Shown: piece after piece, positions 47,624 to 59,628 of the stretch
Layout: each line of letters begins with the position of its first letter
How positions within the stretch are numbered: position 1 is the first letter of the stretch
DNA from: Pseudomonas umsongensis
Lineage (GTDB): Bacteria > Pseudomonadota > Gammaproteobacteria > Pseudomonadales > Pseudomonadaceae
Direction of reading: 5' to 3'
Length of the DNA: 64,000 bases
Assembly (NCBI RefSeq): GCF_002236105.1
Contig: NZ_NIWU01000007.1
Location: 213,582-277,581, forward strand
The notes under the pieces: generated by a model
The model's input: only the letters and a program-made list of their open reading frames with translations
Told to the model about the DNA's origin: nothing
Databases searched by the model: none
Position numbers and translations under genes: made by a program

Positions 47624-48649
47624 ATGATCGTTCGTCCCGTACGCAGCAGCGATTTACCCGCTCTGATCGACCTGGCCCGCAGCACCGGCACCGGCCTGAC
47701 CACCTTGCCGGCCAACGAAGAGCGTCTGGCCCACCGGGTCGGTTGGGCCGAGAAGACCTTCCGTGGCGAAGCCGGGCGAGCCGATGCGGACTACCTGTTC
47801 GTGCTCGAAGACGACAATGGCCGCGTGGTGGGCATTTCCGCCATCGCTGGCGCCGTGGGCCTGCGTGAGCCCTGGTACAACTTCCGGGTCGGCCTGACGG
47901 TCAGTGCTTCGCAAGAGCTGAACATCTACCGTGAAATCCCGACGCTGTTCCTGGCCAACGACCTGACCGGCAATTCCGAGCTGTGCTCGCTGTTCCTGCA
48001 TGCCGATTACCGCAGTGGCCTCAATGGCCGCATGCTGTCCAAGGCGCGGATGCTGTTCATCGCCGAGTTCCCGCAACTGTTTGGCAACAAGATCATTGCC
48101 GAGATGCGCGGGGTTTCCGATGAAGCCGGGCGTTCACCGTTCTGGGAAAGCCTGGGTCGGCACTTCTTCAAGATGGAATTCAGTCAGGCTGACTATCTGA
48201 CCGGCGTGGGCAACAAGGCCTTCATTGCCGAGCTGATGCCGAAGTTTCCGCTGTACACCTGCTTCCTGTCGCCCGATGCGCGTAACGTGATTGGCCAGGT
48301 GCACCCGGACACCGAGCCGGCGCTGGCCATGCTCAAGAGCGAAGGTTTCAGCTACCAGGGCTACGTCGACATTTTCGACGCGGGCCCGGCCATCGAGTGC
48401 GAAACCGGCAAGATCCGCGCCGTGCGCGACAGCCAGGCGCTGGTGCTGGCTATCGGCACGCCGGGTGACGACGCCACGCCGTTCATCATTCACAACCGCA
48501 AGCGCGAAGACTGCCGCATCACTGCCGCTCCGGCACGTCTGGCCGCCGGCACGCTGGTGGTCGACCCGCTGACCGCCAAACGTCTTCAACTCAACGCAGG
48601 CGATCAAGTGCGCGCCGTGGCGTTGTCTGCTGCTCGGGAGTCGAAATAA
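47624..48649 (+). CDS. aruG: Arginine N-succinyltransferase, beta subunit (AruG)
   Basis: A 341-residue paralogue of AruF (MIVRPVRSSDLPALIDLA, NDLTGNSELCSLFL, GRSPFWESLGRHFF). It forms the heteromeric arginine/ornithine succinyltransferase. Its TAA stop shares its last base with the ATG of astD (TAATG), so translation is coupled. Confidence 0.95.
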   Translation: MIVRPVRSSDLPALIDLARSTGTGLTTLPANEERLAHRVGWAEKTFRGEAGRADADYLFVLEDDNGRVVGISAIAGAVGLREPWYNFRVGLTVSASQELNIYREIPTLFLANDLTGNSELCSLFLHADYRSGLNGRMLSKARMLFIAEFPQLFGNKIIAEMRGVSDEAGRSPFWESLGRHFFKMEFSQADYLTGVGNKAFIAELMPKFPLYTCFLSPDARNVIGQVHPDTEPALAMLKSEGFSYQGYVDIFDAGPAIECETGKIRAVRDSQALVLAIGTPGDDATPFIIHNRKREDCRITAAPARLAAGTLVVDPLTAKRLQLNAGDQVRAVALSAARESK

Positions 48650-50115
48650 TGAAATCGCTATACATCGCAGGTGAATGGCTGGCAGGTCAGGGCGAAGCCT
48701 TTGAGTCGCTGAACCCGGTGACCCAGCAAGTCCTTTGGTCTGGCAACGGTGCCACCGCGGATCAGGTCGAATCGGCGGTACAGGCTGCGCGTCAGGCGTT
48801 CCCGGGCTGGGCCCGTCGCCCCCTGCAAGAACGTATTTCGGTGTTGGAAGCCTTTGCCGCAGCGCTGAAAAATCACGCGGACGAACTGGCGCATGCCATC
48901 GGTGAGGAAACCGGCAAGCCCCTGTGGGAAGCCGCCACCGAAGTCACCAGCATGGTCAACAAGATTGCGATCTCGGTGCAGAGCTACCGTGAGCGCACTG
49001 GCGAGAAGAGCGGCCCGCTGGGCGACGCCACCGCCGTGCTGCGCCACAAACCGCACGGTGTGGTGGCGGTGTTCGGGCCCTACAATTTCCCTGGGCACTT
49101 GCCGAACGGGCACATCGTGCCGGCCTTGCTGGCCGGTAACTGTGTGCTGTTCAAGCCAAGTGAGCTGACGCCGAAAGTCGCCGAACTGACGGTCAAGTGC
49201 TGGATCGAGGCCGGTTTGCCGGCGGGCGTGCTGAACCTGCTGCAGGGCGCTCGCGAAACCGGTATCGCCCTGGCGGCGAACCCGGGCATCGACGGCCTGT
49301 TCTTCACGGGTTCCAGCCGTACCGGCAATCACCTGCACCAGCAATTTGCCGGTCGTCCGGACAAGATCCTTGCCCTGGAGATGGGGGGTAACAATCCGCT
49401 GTTGGTGGATCAGGTCGCCGATCTCGATGCCGCTGTCTACACCATTATCCAGTCGGCGTTCATCTCCGCCGGCCAGCGCTGCACCTGTGCCCGCCGCTTG
49501 CTGGTGCCGCAGGGCGCCTGGGGCGACACATTGCTGGCGCGCCTGGTGGCGGTCAGCTCGACGATTGAAGTCGGCGCGTTCGATCAGCAACCGGCGCCTT
49601 TCATGGGCTCGGTGATTTCCCTCGGCGCGGCTAAAGCGTTGATGGATGCCCAGGAGCATTTGCTGGCCAACGGCGCCGTGGCGCTGCTGGAAATGACTCA
49701 GCCGCAAGCGCAGTCCGCCTTGCTGACCCCGGGCATTCTGGACGTCACGGCAGTCGCTGAGCGCCCGGACGAAGAGCTGTTCGGCCCGTTGCTGCAAGTG
49801 ATCCGCTACGCTGATTTTGAAGCGGCGATCGTTGAAGCCAACGACACCGAATACGGCCTGGCCGCCGGGCTGTTGTCGGATTCCGAAGCGCGCTACCAGC
49901 AGTTCTGGCTGGAAAGCCGCGCCGGTATCGTCAACTGGAACAAGCAATTGACCGGCGCGGCCAGCAGCGCGCCATTCGGTGGCGTCGGCGCCTCGGGCAA
50001 CCACCGCGCCAGCGCCTACTATGCGGCGGATTACTGCGCATACCCGGTGGCCTCACTGGAAACCCCGAGCCTGGTGTTGCCGGCGGCCCTCACGCCTGGC
50101 GTGAAAATGGCGTGA
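48649..50115 (+). CDS. astD: Succinylglutamate-semialdehyde dehydrogenase (AruD)
   Basis: A 488-residue NAD-dependent aldehyde dehydrogenase. The catalytic Glu is in LALEMGGNNP (about residue 246) and the catalytic Cys in AGQRCTCAR (about 280). The NAD-binding FTGSSRTG motif is near 223. It performs the fourth step of the AST pathway. The start ATG overlaps the aruG stop. A REP doublet follows. Confidence 0.96.
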   Translation: MKSLYIAGEWLAGQGEAFESLNPVTQQVLWSGNGATADQVESAVQAARQAFPGWARRPLQERISVLEAFAAALKNHADELAHAIGEETGKPLWEAATEVTSMVNKIAISVQSYRERTGEKSGPLGDATAVLRHKPHGVVAVFGPYNFPGHLPNGHIVPALLAGNCVLFKPSELTPKVAELTVKCWIEAGLPAGVLNLLQGARETGIALAANPGIDGLFFTGSSRTGNHLHQQFAGRPDKILALEMGGNNPLLVDQVADLDAAVYTIIQSAFISAGQRCTCARRLLVPQGAWGDTLLARLVAVSSTIEVGAFDQQPAPFMGSVISLGAAKALMDAQEHLLANGAVALLEMTQPQAQSALLTPGILDVTAVAERPDEELFGPLLQVIRYADFEAAIVEANDTEYGLAAGLLSDSEARYQQFWLESRAGIVNWNKQLTGAASSAPFGGVGASGNHRASAYYAADYCAYPVASLETPSLVLPAALTPGVKMA

Positions 50116-50120
50116 TGCCA

Positions 50121-50187
50121 TTCGCGAGCAGGCTCGCTCCCACATTGGAATGTATGTCCCTGTGGGAGCGAGCCTGCTCGCGAAGGT
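50121..50187. repeat. REP doublet between astD and astB
   Basis: Outward-facing REP pair with a short spacer (about 20 bp), directly after the astD stop. Confidence 0.9.
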
Positions 50188-50254
50188 CGCCACGCGGTCT
50201 TACTCAATTGTTACCAGAAGCCTATAACAAACAGATTCTCGTGGAGCCTCGCTG

Positions 50255-51601
50255 ATGAAATCCTATGAAGTCAATTTTGACGGTCTAGTGGGGCCGACCC
50301 ATAACTACGGCGGCCTGTCCTACGGTAACGTCGCGTCCCAGAGCAACAGCCAGCAGTCTTCCAATCCGAAGGAAGCGGCGCTGCAAGGCCTGGCGAAGAT
50401 GAAAGCGCTGATGGACATGGGCTTTCAACAGGGCGTGCTGGCGCCACAGGAACGTCCGGACGTGGCTGCCCTGCGTCGCCTCGGTTTCAGTGGCACCGAC
50501 GCTCAAGTCATCGAGCGCGCCGCCAAGGAAGCCATGCCATTGCTGGTCGCCAGCTGCTCGGCTTCAAGCATGTGGGTGGCCAACGCGGCCACCGTCAGCC
50601 CGAGCGCCGACACCGCGGATGGCCGCGTGCATTTCACCGCCGCCAACCTCAACTGCAAGTACCACCGCAGCATCGAGCACCCAACCACCAGTCGCGTGTT
50701 GGGCGCCATGTTCGCCGACCAGAAGCACTTCGCCCACCACGCCGCGCTGCCGGCCGTGGCGCAGTTCGGTGACGAAGGCGCAGCCAACCACACGCGTTTC
50801 TGCCGTGAATACGGCGAAGCCGGTGTCGAATTCTTCGTGTTCGGTCGCAGTGCTTTCGACACCCGCTACCCGGCACCGCAGAAATACCCGGCGCGCCAGA
50901 CTCTCGAAGCGTCGCAGGCAGTCGCTCGCCTGCACGGCCTGAGCGATGACGGCGTGGTCTACGCCCAGCAGAACCCGTCGGTGATCGACCAGGGCGTGTT
51001 CCACAATGACGTGATCGCGGTCGGTAACGGTGAAGTGCTGTTCTATCACGAGGACGCTTTCCTCGAGACCGAGAAAATGCTCGCCGAACTGCAGAGCAAA
51101 CTCGCCAAGGTCGGTGGGAAATTTCAATCGATCTGTGTACCGCGTTCCGCGGTAACCGTCGAAGACGCGGTGCGTTCCTACCTGTTCAATAGCCAGTTGC
51201 TGTCGCGTCCTGACGGTTCCATGCTGTTGATCGTGCCGGAAGAATGCCGTGGCAACGAGCGCGTATGGCAATACCTGCAGGGTTTGACCAGCTCCGGCGG
51301 CCAGATCAGCGAAGTGAAAGTCTTCGATCTCAAGCAGAGCATGCAGAACGGCGGTGGGCCTGCCTGCCTGAGGTTGCGTGTTGCGCTCAACGAAACCGAG
51401 CTGGCGGCCGTCAACCCAGGCGTTATCATGACGGCACCGTTGTACGGCACCCTGACCGAATGGGTCGAGAAGCACTACCGCGACCGCATGACCGAAAACG
51501 ATCTGGCGGACCCGCAATTGCTGCTCGAGTGCCGGACGGCACTGGATGAACTGACGCAAATCCTTAAACTGGGCGCGGTTTATCCATTCCAGATCAATTG
51601 A
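50255..51601 (+). CDS. astB: N-succinylarginine dihydrolase (AruB)
   Basis: A 448-residue guanidino-modifying-superfamily hydrolase. The start MKSYEVNFDGLVGPTHNYGG is diagnostic. A His in GVFHNDVIAV (about residue 250) and the nucleophile Cys in GGPACLRLRV (about 369) are present. It releases two ammonia and CO2 from succinylarginine to give succinylornithine. Confidence 0.96.
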   Translation: MKSYEVNFDGLVGPTHNYGGLSYGNVASQSNSQQSSNPKEAALQGLAKMKALMDMGFQQGVLAPQERPDVAALRRLGFSGTDAQVIERAAKEAMPLLVASCSASSMWVANAATVSPSADTADGRVHFTAANLNCKYHRSIEHPTTSRVLGAMFADQKHFAHHAALPAVAQFGDEGAANHTRFCREYGEAGVEFFVFGRSAFDTRYPAPQKYPARQTLEASQAVARLHGLSDDGVVYAQQNPSVIDQGVFHNDVIAVGNGEVLFYHEDAFLETEKMLAELQSKLAKVGGKFQSICVPRSAVTVEDAVRSYLFNSQLLSRPDGSMLLIVPEECRGNERVWQYLQGLTSSGGQISEVKVFDLKQSMQNGGGPACLRLRVALNETELAAVNPGVIMTAPLYGTLTEWVEKHYRDRMTENDLADPQLLLECRTALDELTQILKLGAVYPFQIN

Positions 51602-51663
51602 TCGGCGGCGCGTTGTCATGCACGACGGCGCGCCGCTTCATCTCCACTGAGAGCGTAAAAGAC

Positions 51664-51954
51664 ATGAGCGACAAACTGCAGCTGATCCTTGAAGACACCG
51701 ACGGCACGCAACTGGAAACGTCCTGCACCCGCGTCGCGGTCATGTGGCAAGGCAAAGAGCTGTGGATCCAGCACGATGGTCGTGGCCAATTGCTGATCGG
51801 CGTGGACGTCGAAGAAGGCGATGCTGAATACGCCAACCTGCTGTTGCGCCCATTGGCGACTAATCTGGTAAGTCTGCAACTGGAGATGGAACCGGCTGAC
51901 CTCGGCGACGACGAGGAACACGTTCACGGCCCGGATTGCAATCACGACCATTAA
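51664..51954 (+). CDS. Small acidic His-tailed protein within the aru operon
   Basis: A 96-residue protein between astB and astE, starting MSDKLQLILEDTDGTQLE at an ATG 62 bp after the astB stop. The C-terminus is acidic and His-rich (EEHVHGPDCNHDH) with one Cys, so metal binding is possible. A homologue sits at the same place in the P. aeruginosa aru operon, annotated as hypothetical; database labels such as topoisomerase II are not supported by its size or sequence. Confidence 0.8.
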   Translation: MSDKLQLILEDTDGTQLETSCTRVAVMWQGKELWIQHDGRGQLLIGVDVEEGDAEYANLLLRPLATNLVSLQLEMEPADLGDDEEHVHGPDCNHDH

Positions 51955-51966
51955 GGAAACCGCTCT

Positions 51967-52977
51967 ATGCTCGCCCTCGGCAAACTGCTTGAACTGACCC
52001 TCGCCGGCCGCGAACCGGCGGAGAAGACTCAACTGACTGTCGAAGGCGTGCGCATGCGCTGGTTGAGCGAAGGTGCGCTGGAAGTGCGACCGCCGCAAGC
52101 CCGTGATAATGGCCTGGACCTGCTTTTATCGGCCGGTATCCACGGCAACGAAACAGCGCCGATCGAACTGCTCGATCGCCTGTTGCATGACATCGCCCGC
52201 GGCGACCTGAAGCCGCGTGCCCGCATTCTGTTCCTGTTCGGTAACCCTGAAGCCATTCGCAAGGGCGAGCGTTTCGTCGAGCAGGACGTCAATCGGCTGT
52301 TCAATGGCCGTCACGAACAAAGCAGTGGCTCCGAAGCGCTGCGCGCCTGTGAGCTGGAGCGTCTGGCGGCCAGTTTCTTCAGCCTGCCGGATCGTCAGCG
52401 ACTGCACTATGATTTGCACACGGCGATTCGCGGCTCGAAAATCGAACAGTTCGCCTTGTACCCCTGGAAGGAAGATCGCCAGCATTCACGCCAGGAACTG
52501 GCCCGGCTTCGCGCCGCAGGCATGGAGGCGGTGCTGTTGCAGAACAAGCCGTCCATCGTCTTCAGTTCCTATACCTACGACAAGCTCGGAGCCGAGTCCT
52601 TTACCCTCGAACTGGGCAAGGCGCGACCGTTCGGGCAGAACGACGGGGTGAACGTTTCCTTGCTGGAAAACCGTCTCAAACAGATCATCGAAGGCACCGA
52701 GCCGGAGTTGGCGGAAGAGGCGTTGGACGGTTTGCAGCTGTTCAGCGTGGCACGGGAAATCATCAAGCACAGCGACAACTTCCGCCTGAACCTGCCAGTG
52801 GATATCGAGAACTTTTCGGAGCTGGAAGTGGGTTACTTGCTGGCGGAAGACATCGCCAATACCCGCTGGATCATCGAGGAGGAGGGCGCCCGGATCATCT
52901 TCCCGAACCCCAAGGTGAAGAATGGCCTGCGTGCCGGCATCCTGATCGTGCCGACCACCGACGAAAACCTCGCCTAA
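51967..52977 (+). CDS. astE: Succinylglutamate desuccinylase (AruE)
   Basis: A 336-residue zinc hydrolase of the AstE/AspA family. Zinc ligands are in AGIHGNETAPIELLD (His and Glu, about residues 59-62) and YDLHTAIRG (about 151). The catalytic Glu is in FTLELGKARPFG (about 215). It yields glutamate and succinate, the last AST step. It starts 12 bp after the small His-tailed gene. Confidence 0.95.
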   Translation: MLALGKLLELTLAGREPAEKTQLTVEGVRMRWLSEGALEVRPPQARDNGLDLLLSAGIHGNETAPIELLDRLLHDIARGDLKPRARILFLFGNPEAIRKGERFVEQDVNRLFNGRHEQSSGSEALRACELERLAASFFSLPDRQRLHYDLHTAIRGSKIEQFALYPWKEDRQHSRQELARLRAAGMEAVLLQNKPSIVFSSYTYDKLGAESFTLELGKARPFGQNDGVNVSLLENRLKQIIEGTEPELAEEALDGLQLFSVAREIIKHSDNFRLNLPVDIENFSELEVGYLLAEDIANTRWIIEEEGARIIFPNPKVKNGLRAGILIVPTTDENLA

Positions 52978-52994
52978 GGACAACACAAAACCAC

Positions 52995-53094
52995 TGTGGG
53001 AGCGAGCCTGCTCGCGATTTATCCGAGAGCGCCGCGGGGAGCCAGACTTCCCGCGTAATCGTTGACGACCATCGCGAGCAGGCTCGCTCCCACA
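52995..53094. repeat. REP doublet with structured spacer
   Basis: Facing REP copies about 55 bp apart; the spacer carries its own inverted repeat (CGCGGGGA / TCCCGCG). It lies between the convergent astE and ribH2 ends. Confidence 0.9.
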
Positions 53095-53104
53095 GGTTCA
53101 GTGT

Positions 53105-53617
53105 TTAGACAGCTACGGCGCGCGGTTCAGTGCGACGCAGGCTACGGATCTTCATCAGCGTATCCGCGCACGTCTTCGCTGCTTCCTGACCCTTATGCAC
53201 GAAATGCTCGAAGAAGAACTTATGATGCAGTTCTTCACCCGCATGAAAGTGGTGCGGGGTCAGCGATACCGAGAATACTGGCACTTCCGTTTCCAGTTGC
53301 ACCTGCATCAGGCCGCTGACGACCGACTGGGCGACGAACTCGTGACGGTAGATCCCGCCGTCAACCACCAGGGCTGCCGCGACGATGCCGGCATAACGGC
53401 CGGTCTTGGCCAGCAACTTGGCGTGCAGGGGCATTTCAAAGGCGCCGCCGACTTCGAAGAAGTCGATGTCGGACTCCTGATAACCCTGGGCAATCATTTC
53501 AGCGACGAAGCCTTTACGGCTCTGGTCGACAATGTCCTTGTGCCAGCAGGCCTGGATGAACGCAACGCGTTCGCCATGGTGGTGTTTGCTTTTGCTGTCG
53601 ATTGCGGTGGGTTGCAT
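53105..53617 (-). CDS. ribH2: 6,7-dimethyl-8-ribityllumazine synthase, type II (RibH2-like)
   Basis: A 170-residue lumazine synthase. It matches the RibH2 subgroup of Brucella and rhizobia (VAFIQACWHKDIVDQ, GAFEMPLHAKLLAKTGRYAGIV, DGGIYRHEFVAQ, VSLTPHHFH) more than the standard RibH. The ATG at 53617 is chosen because the frame upstream lies in the riboswitch leader. It joins ArP and DHBP to lumazine. The gene is alone and preceded by an FMN riboswitch. A second, housekeeping ribH is expected elsewhere in the genome. Confidence 0.9.
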   Translation of the reverse strand: MQPTAIDSKSKHHHGERVAFIQACWHKDIVDQSRKGFVAEMIAQGYQESDIDFFEVGGAFEMPLHAKLLAKTGRYAGIVAAALVVDGGIYRHEFVAQSVVSGLMQVQLETEVPVFSVSLTPHHFHAGEELHHKFFFEHFVHKGQEAAKTCADTLMKIRSLRRTEPRAVAV

Positions 53618-53718
53618 GTTCTGATTCCTGTTTGTGTGAAAAACAGGGCTTATGAATCGAATGGGATTTAAGGGTACGCACACTCGCATGAGTGCGGACG
53701 GCCCTTTGGCGCCAATCC

Positions 53719-53883
53719 CGTTCTCTCTTCATCCGGACTATGACCGTCGGCCCCGGGATCACACCGGGTCTGCTGACCTTGTCGCCATGCACGGCAAAGG
53801 CCGTGTCTGTCACCAAGCGCTCGCGGGCTATGCGTGTTGCACGCAATTACCGCCGGTGGGGAGTTGCACCCCGCCCTGAGAAC
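53719..53883 (-). promoter_or_regulatory. FMN riboswitch (RFN element) upstream of ribH2
   Basis: On the minus strand the conserved RFN blocks appear in order: TTCTCAGGGCGGGGTG, CCCCACCGGCGGTAATT, AGCCCGCGAGCG, GACAAGGTCAGCAGACC and GGGGCCGACGGTCATAGTCC followed by GGATGAAGAGAGAAC. It ends about 100 bases before the ribH2 ATG, leaving room for an expression platform. Confidence 0.95.
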
Positions 53884-54083
53884 GTTTTGCCGCCAGATTG
53901 TTAGGCGGCGAAGCTTTTTTATCACATATTTCTCATCTGTGCATGGCTGCTATCCGATGATTGTTATCGACTTTTTCGTCGAAACAGCAAGTCGATTGCT
54001 GCCCAAGGGTTGAATATTGGTGGGTATGGCCGCAGTACTTCCCGTCTGAAAGGGATTTCCCCCTGCTAACCGAGGCCAGATTC

Positions 54084-55088
54084 ATGAGCGTTATCGATCT
54101 TCGCAGCGACACCGTCACCCAACCCACCCCTGGCATGCTCGAGGCGATGGCCACCGCCGTCACCGGTGACGACGTGTATGGCGAAGACCCGACGGTCAAT
54201 CGACTGGAAGCCGAGCTGGCAAATCGCCTGGGTTTTGCTGCCGCACTGTTTGTCCCGACGGGCACCATGAGCAACCTGCTGGGCTTGATGGCCCATTGCG
54301 AGCGCGGTGACGAATACATCGTCGGCCAGCAGGCTCACACCTATAAGTACGAAGGTGGCGGGGCGGCGGTACTTGGCTCGATCCAGCCACAGCCGCTGGA
54401 AGTGCAGGCCGATGGCTCGCTGGACCTTGCGCAGGTCGCGGCAGCGATCAAGCCGGACGACTTCCATTTTGCCCGCACCCGTTTGCTGGCGCTGGAAAAT
54501 ACCATGCAGGGCAAGGTCCTGCCCCTCGAATACCTGGCACGGGCGCGCAGCTTTACCCGCGAACACGGGTTGCAACTGCATCTGGACGGTGCGCGGCTCT
54601 ACAACGCGGCGGTCAAGCTGGGTGTCGATGCGCGGGAAATCACCCGGCATTTCGATTCCGTCTCGGTGTGCCTGTCAAAAGGCCTGGGCGCACCGGTGGG
54701 TTCGGTGTTGTGCGGTTCGGCAGAGCTGATCGGCAAGGCACGGCGCCTGCGCAAGATGGTCGGCGGCGGCATGCGCCAGGCCGGGATCCTGGCGGCGGCG
54801 GGCCTGTACGCGCTGGACCACAACGTCCAGCGCCTGGCCGACGACCACGCCAACGCCCAATTGCTGGCGCAAGGCCTGCGTGCAGCAGGTTTCGAGGTCG
54901 AGCCGGTGCAGACCAACATGGTTTACGTCGCCATGGGCGACAGGGCCGAAGCACTCAAGTCATTCGCCGCCGAGCGCGGGATCAAGCTCAGTGCTGCCGC
55001 TCGTCTGCGCATGGTCACGCACATGGACGTCAGCGCTACGCAAATCGAGCAGGTCGTCGCGACATTCGTCGACTTTTCCAGTAAGTGA
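54084..55088 (+). CDS. ltaE: Low-specificity L-threonine aldolase
   Basis: A 334-residue PLP enzyme of the beta-eliminating lyase/threonine aldolase family (IDLRSDTVTQPTPGMLEAM, GDDVYGEDPT, LHLDGARLYNAAV; PLP lysine in CLSKGLGAPVGS, about residue 200). It splits threonine and allo-threonine to glycine and acetaldehyde, feeding the glycine cleavage system encoded earlier in the window. The ATG at 54084 is chosen by family length; the frame is open upstream. Confidence 0.92.
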   Translation: MSVIDLRSDTVTQPTPGMLEAMATAVTGDDVYGEDPTVNRLEAELANRLGFAAALFVPTGTMSNLLGLMAHCERGDEYIVGQQAHTYKYEGGGAAVLGSIQPQPLEVQADGSLDLAQVAAAIKPDDFHFARTRLLALENTMQGKVLPLEYLARARSFTREHGLQLHLDGARLYNAAVKLGVDAREITRHFDSVSVCLSKGLGAPVGSVLCGSAELIGKARRLRKMVGGGMRQAGILAAAGLYALDHNVQRLADDHANAQLLAQGLRAAGFEVEPVQTNMVYVAMGDRAEALKSFAAERGIKLSAAARLRMVTHMDVSATQIEQVVATFVDFSSK

Positions 55089-55234
55089 TAGCGTTAGCGC
55101 TCCAATTGACCGTTTCTATCGTATAAACACGCTGTACCCCGCGCGCAGGGCCGATATAATGCGGCCCTTTGCCGTCGCTTCGTCTGTTGACGTTTCGAAC
55201 AGGCCTTTGGCCGCAGCCTCCGTGGAAGAACCTA

Positions 55235-57856
<2,622 letters not shown>

Positions 57857-57947
57857 GGCAGTGTCTGCGGTCCGCAGTCTAGTGGCGGGCCGCAACGCTG
57901 TTTGAGTGTTTATTTGGGCGCCCTTCATGGGCAGAGGCGGCTTTGAA

Positions 57948-59189
57948 ATGGCTTTGATCGTACAGAAATTTGGAGGCACCTCGGTCGGCACCGTCGAGAG
58001 AATCGAGCAGGTTGCCGACAAGGTTAAGAAATTCCGTGATGCCGGCGATGACCTGGTGGTTGTGCTGTCTGCAATGAGCGGCGAAACCAACCGTCTGATC
58101 GATCTGGCCAAGCAAATCAGTGGCGGCGATCAACCGGTTCCTCGCGAGCTGGACGTGATCGTCTCCACCGGTGAGCAGGTGACGATTGCCCTGTTGGCCA
58201 TGGCGTTGATGAAGCGCGGTGTACCAGCGGTGTCCTACACCGGCAACCAGGTACGGATCCTGACGGATAGCGCACACAACAAAGCGCGTATCCTGCAGAT
58301 CGACGACCAGAAGATTCGTGGTGACCTTAAGGCCGGTCGCGTGGTGGTTGTCGCCGGTTTCCAGGGCGTCGACGAGCACGGCAATATCACCACCCTCGGT
58401 CGTGGCGGTTCCGACACCACCGGCGTGGCCCTGGCAGCGGCCCTGAAGGCTGACGAATGCCAGATCTACACCGACGTCGATGGCGTCTACACCACAGACC
58501 CGCGCGTGGTGTCCGTGGCCCAGCGCCTGGACAAGATCACCTTCGAAGAGATGCTGGAAATGGCCAGCCTCGGTTCCAAGGTTCTGCAGATCCGCGCGGT
58601 GGAATTCGCCGGCAAGTACAACGTCCCGCTGCGCGTATTGCACAGCTTCAAGGAGGGTCCGGGCACCCTCATTACTATTGATGAAGAGGAAACCATGGAA
58701 CAGCCGATCATTTCCGGTATCGCTTTCAACCGCGATGAAGCCAAGCTGACCATCCGTGGCGTGCCAGACATCCCAGGCGTTGCCTTCAAGATTCTCGGCC
58801 CTATCAGCGCCGCGAACATCGAAGTCGACATGATCGTGCAGAACGTCGCGCACGATAACACCACCGACTTTACCTTCACCGTGCACCGCAACGACTACCA
58901 GGCGGCGCAAACCGTGCTGGAGAAAACCGCTGGCGAGCTGGGTGCACGTGAAGTCATCGGCGACACCAAGATCGCCAAGGTGTCGATCGTCGGCGTTGGC
59001 ATGCGCTCCCACGCAGGCGTCGCCAGCCGCATGTTCGAAGCGCTGGCCAAGGAAACCATCAACATCCAGATGATCTCGACTTCGGAAATCAAGGTTTCCG
59101 TGGTGATCGAAGAGAAGTACCTGGAACTGGCTGTGCGCGCCTTGCACACGGCTTTCGAACTGGACGCACCGGTCCGCCAGGGCGAGTGA
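57948..59189 (+). CDS. lysC: Aspartate kinase LysC
   Basis: A 413-residue monofunctional aspartokinase (MALIVQKFGGTSVGTVERI). The kinase domain (about 1-240) has VVLSAMSGETNRL and DVDGVYTTDPR. Two ACT domains (about 265-413) bind lysine/threonine (VEVDMIVQN, HAGVASRMFEAL). It commits aspartate to lysine, threonine and methionine. An internal ATG at codon 250 with its own AAGAGGAA could start a separate beta subunit. It lies 91 bp after alaS. Confidence 0.96.
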   Translation: MALIVQKFGGTSVGTVERIEQVADKVKKFRDAGDDLVVVLSAMSGETNRLIDLAKQISGGDQPVPRELDVIVSTGEQVTIALLAMALMKRGVPAVSYTGNQVRILTDSAHNKARILQIDDQKIRGDLKAGRVVVVAGFQGVDEHGNITTLGRGGSDTTGVALAAALKADECQIYTDVDGVYTTDPRVVSVAQRLDKITFEEMLEMASLGSKVLQIRAVEFAGKYNVPLRVLHSFKEGPGTLITIDEEETMEQPIISGIAFNRDEAKLTIRGVPDIPGVAFKILGPISAANIEVDMIVQNVAHDNTTDFTFTVHRNDYQAAQTVLEKTAGELGAREVIGDTKIAKVSIVGVGMRSHAGVASRMFEALAKETINIQMISTSEIKVSVVIEEKYLELAVRALHTAFELDAPVRQGE

Positions 59190-59377
59190 TGCGTTTGCCA
59201 GAGGGCGCGGTCTGACCGCGCCCTTTGTTTTTTTGCACGGCGCGACCCCAATGCTGTTCTTTTGCTCGCGCTGGTCAATACTCAGGCATGTAGGCCTTCG
59301 ACCACTTTGGTTGTAGGTCGAGTGCCTTTTTTTTGCAGACTGTTGTCCCTGAAAATGTAATGCGTGAGGAGAAAGGT

Positions 59378-59566
59378 ATGCTGATTCTGACTCGTCGGTG
59401 CGCAGAAAGCCTGATTATTGGTGATGGCGAAATCACCGTGACCGTGCTCGGCGTCAAAGGAAATCAAGTGCGCATCGGTGTCAACGCCCCGAAAGAGGTT
59501 GCGGTCCACCGTGAGGAAATTTACCTGCGTATAAAGAAAGAGAAGGACGAAGAACCAAGCCATTAA
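59378..59566 (+). CDS. rsmA: Carbon storage/post-transcriptional regulator RsmA (CsrA)
   Basis: A 62-residue CsrA-family RNA-binding protein (MLILTRRCAESLIIGD, VTVLGVKGNQVRIGVNAP, EEIYLRIKKEK). It binds GGA motifs in mRNA leaders and is titrated by RsmX/Y/Z RNAs under Gac control in Pseudomonas. AGGAGAAAGGT precedes the ATG. The location downstream of alaS-lysC and upstream of tRNA-Ser is conserved. Upstream in-frame codons are not family-like. Confidence 0.95.
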   Translation: MLILTRRCAESLIIGDGEITVTVLGVKGNQVRIGVNAPKEVAVHREEIYLRIKKEKDEEPSH

Positions 59567-59584
59567 TTTTTATCGTTTTTTATG

Positions 59585-59614
59585 TTTGCAAACGGGGAAA
59601 AGGTTGGTTAAGAT
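59585..59614 (+). promoter_or_regulatory. Candidate promoter of tRNA-Ser
   Basis: TTTGCA (59585-59590), an 18-bp spacer and TAAGAT (59609-59614) end 14 bp before the tRNA. Confidence 0.45.
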
Positions 59615-59628
59615 ACGCCCCGTGTTGC

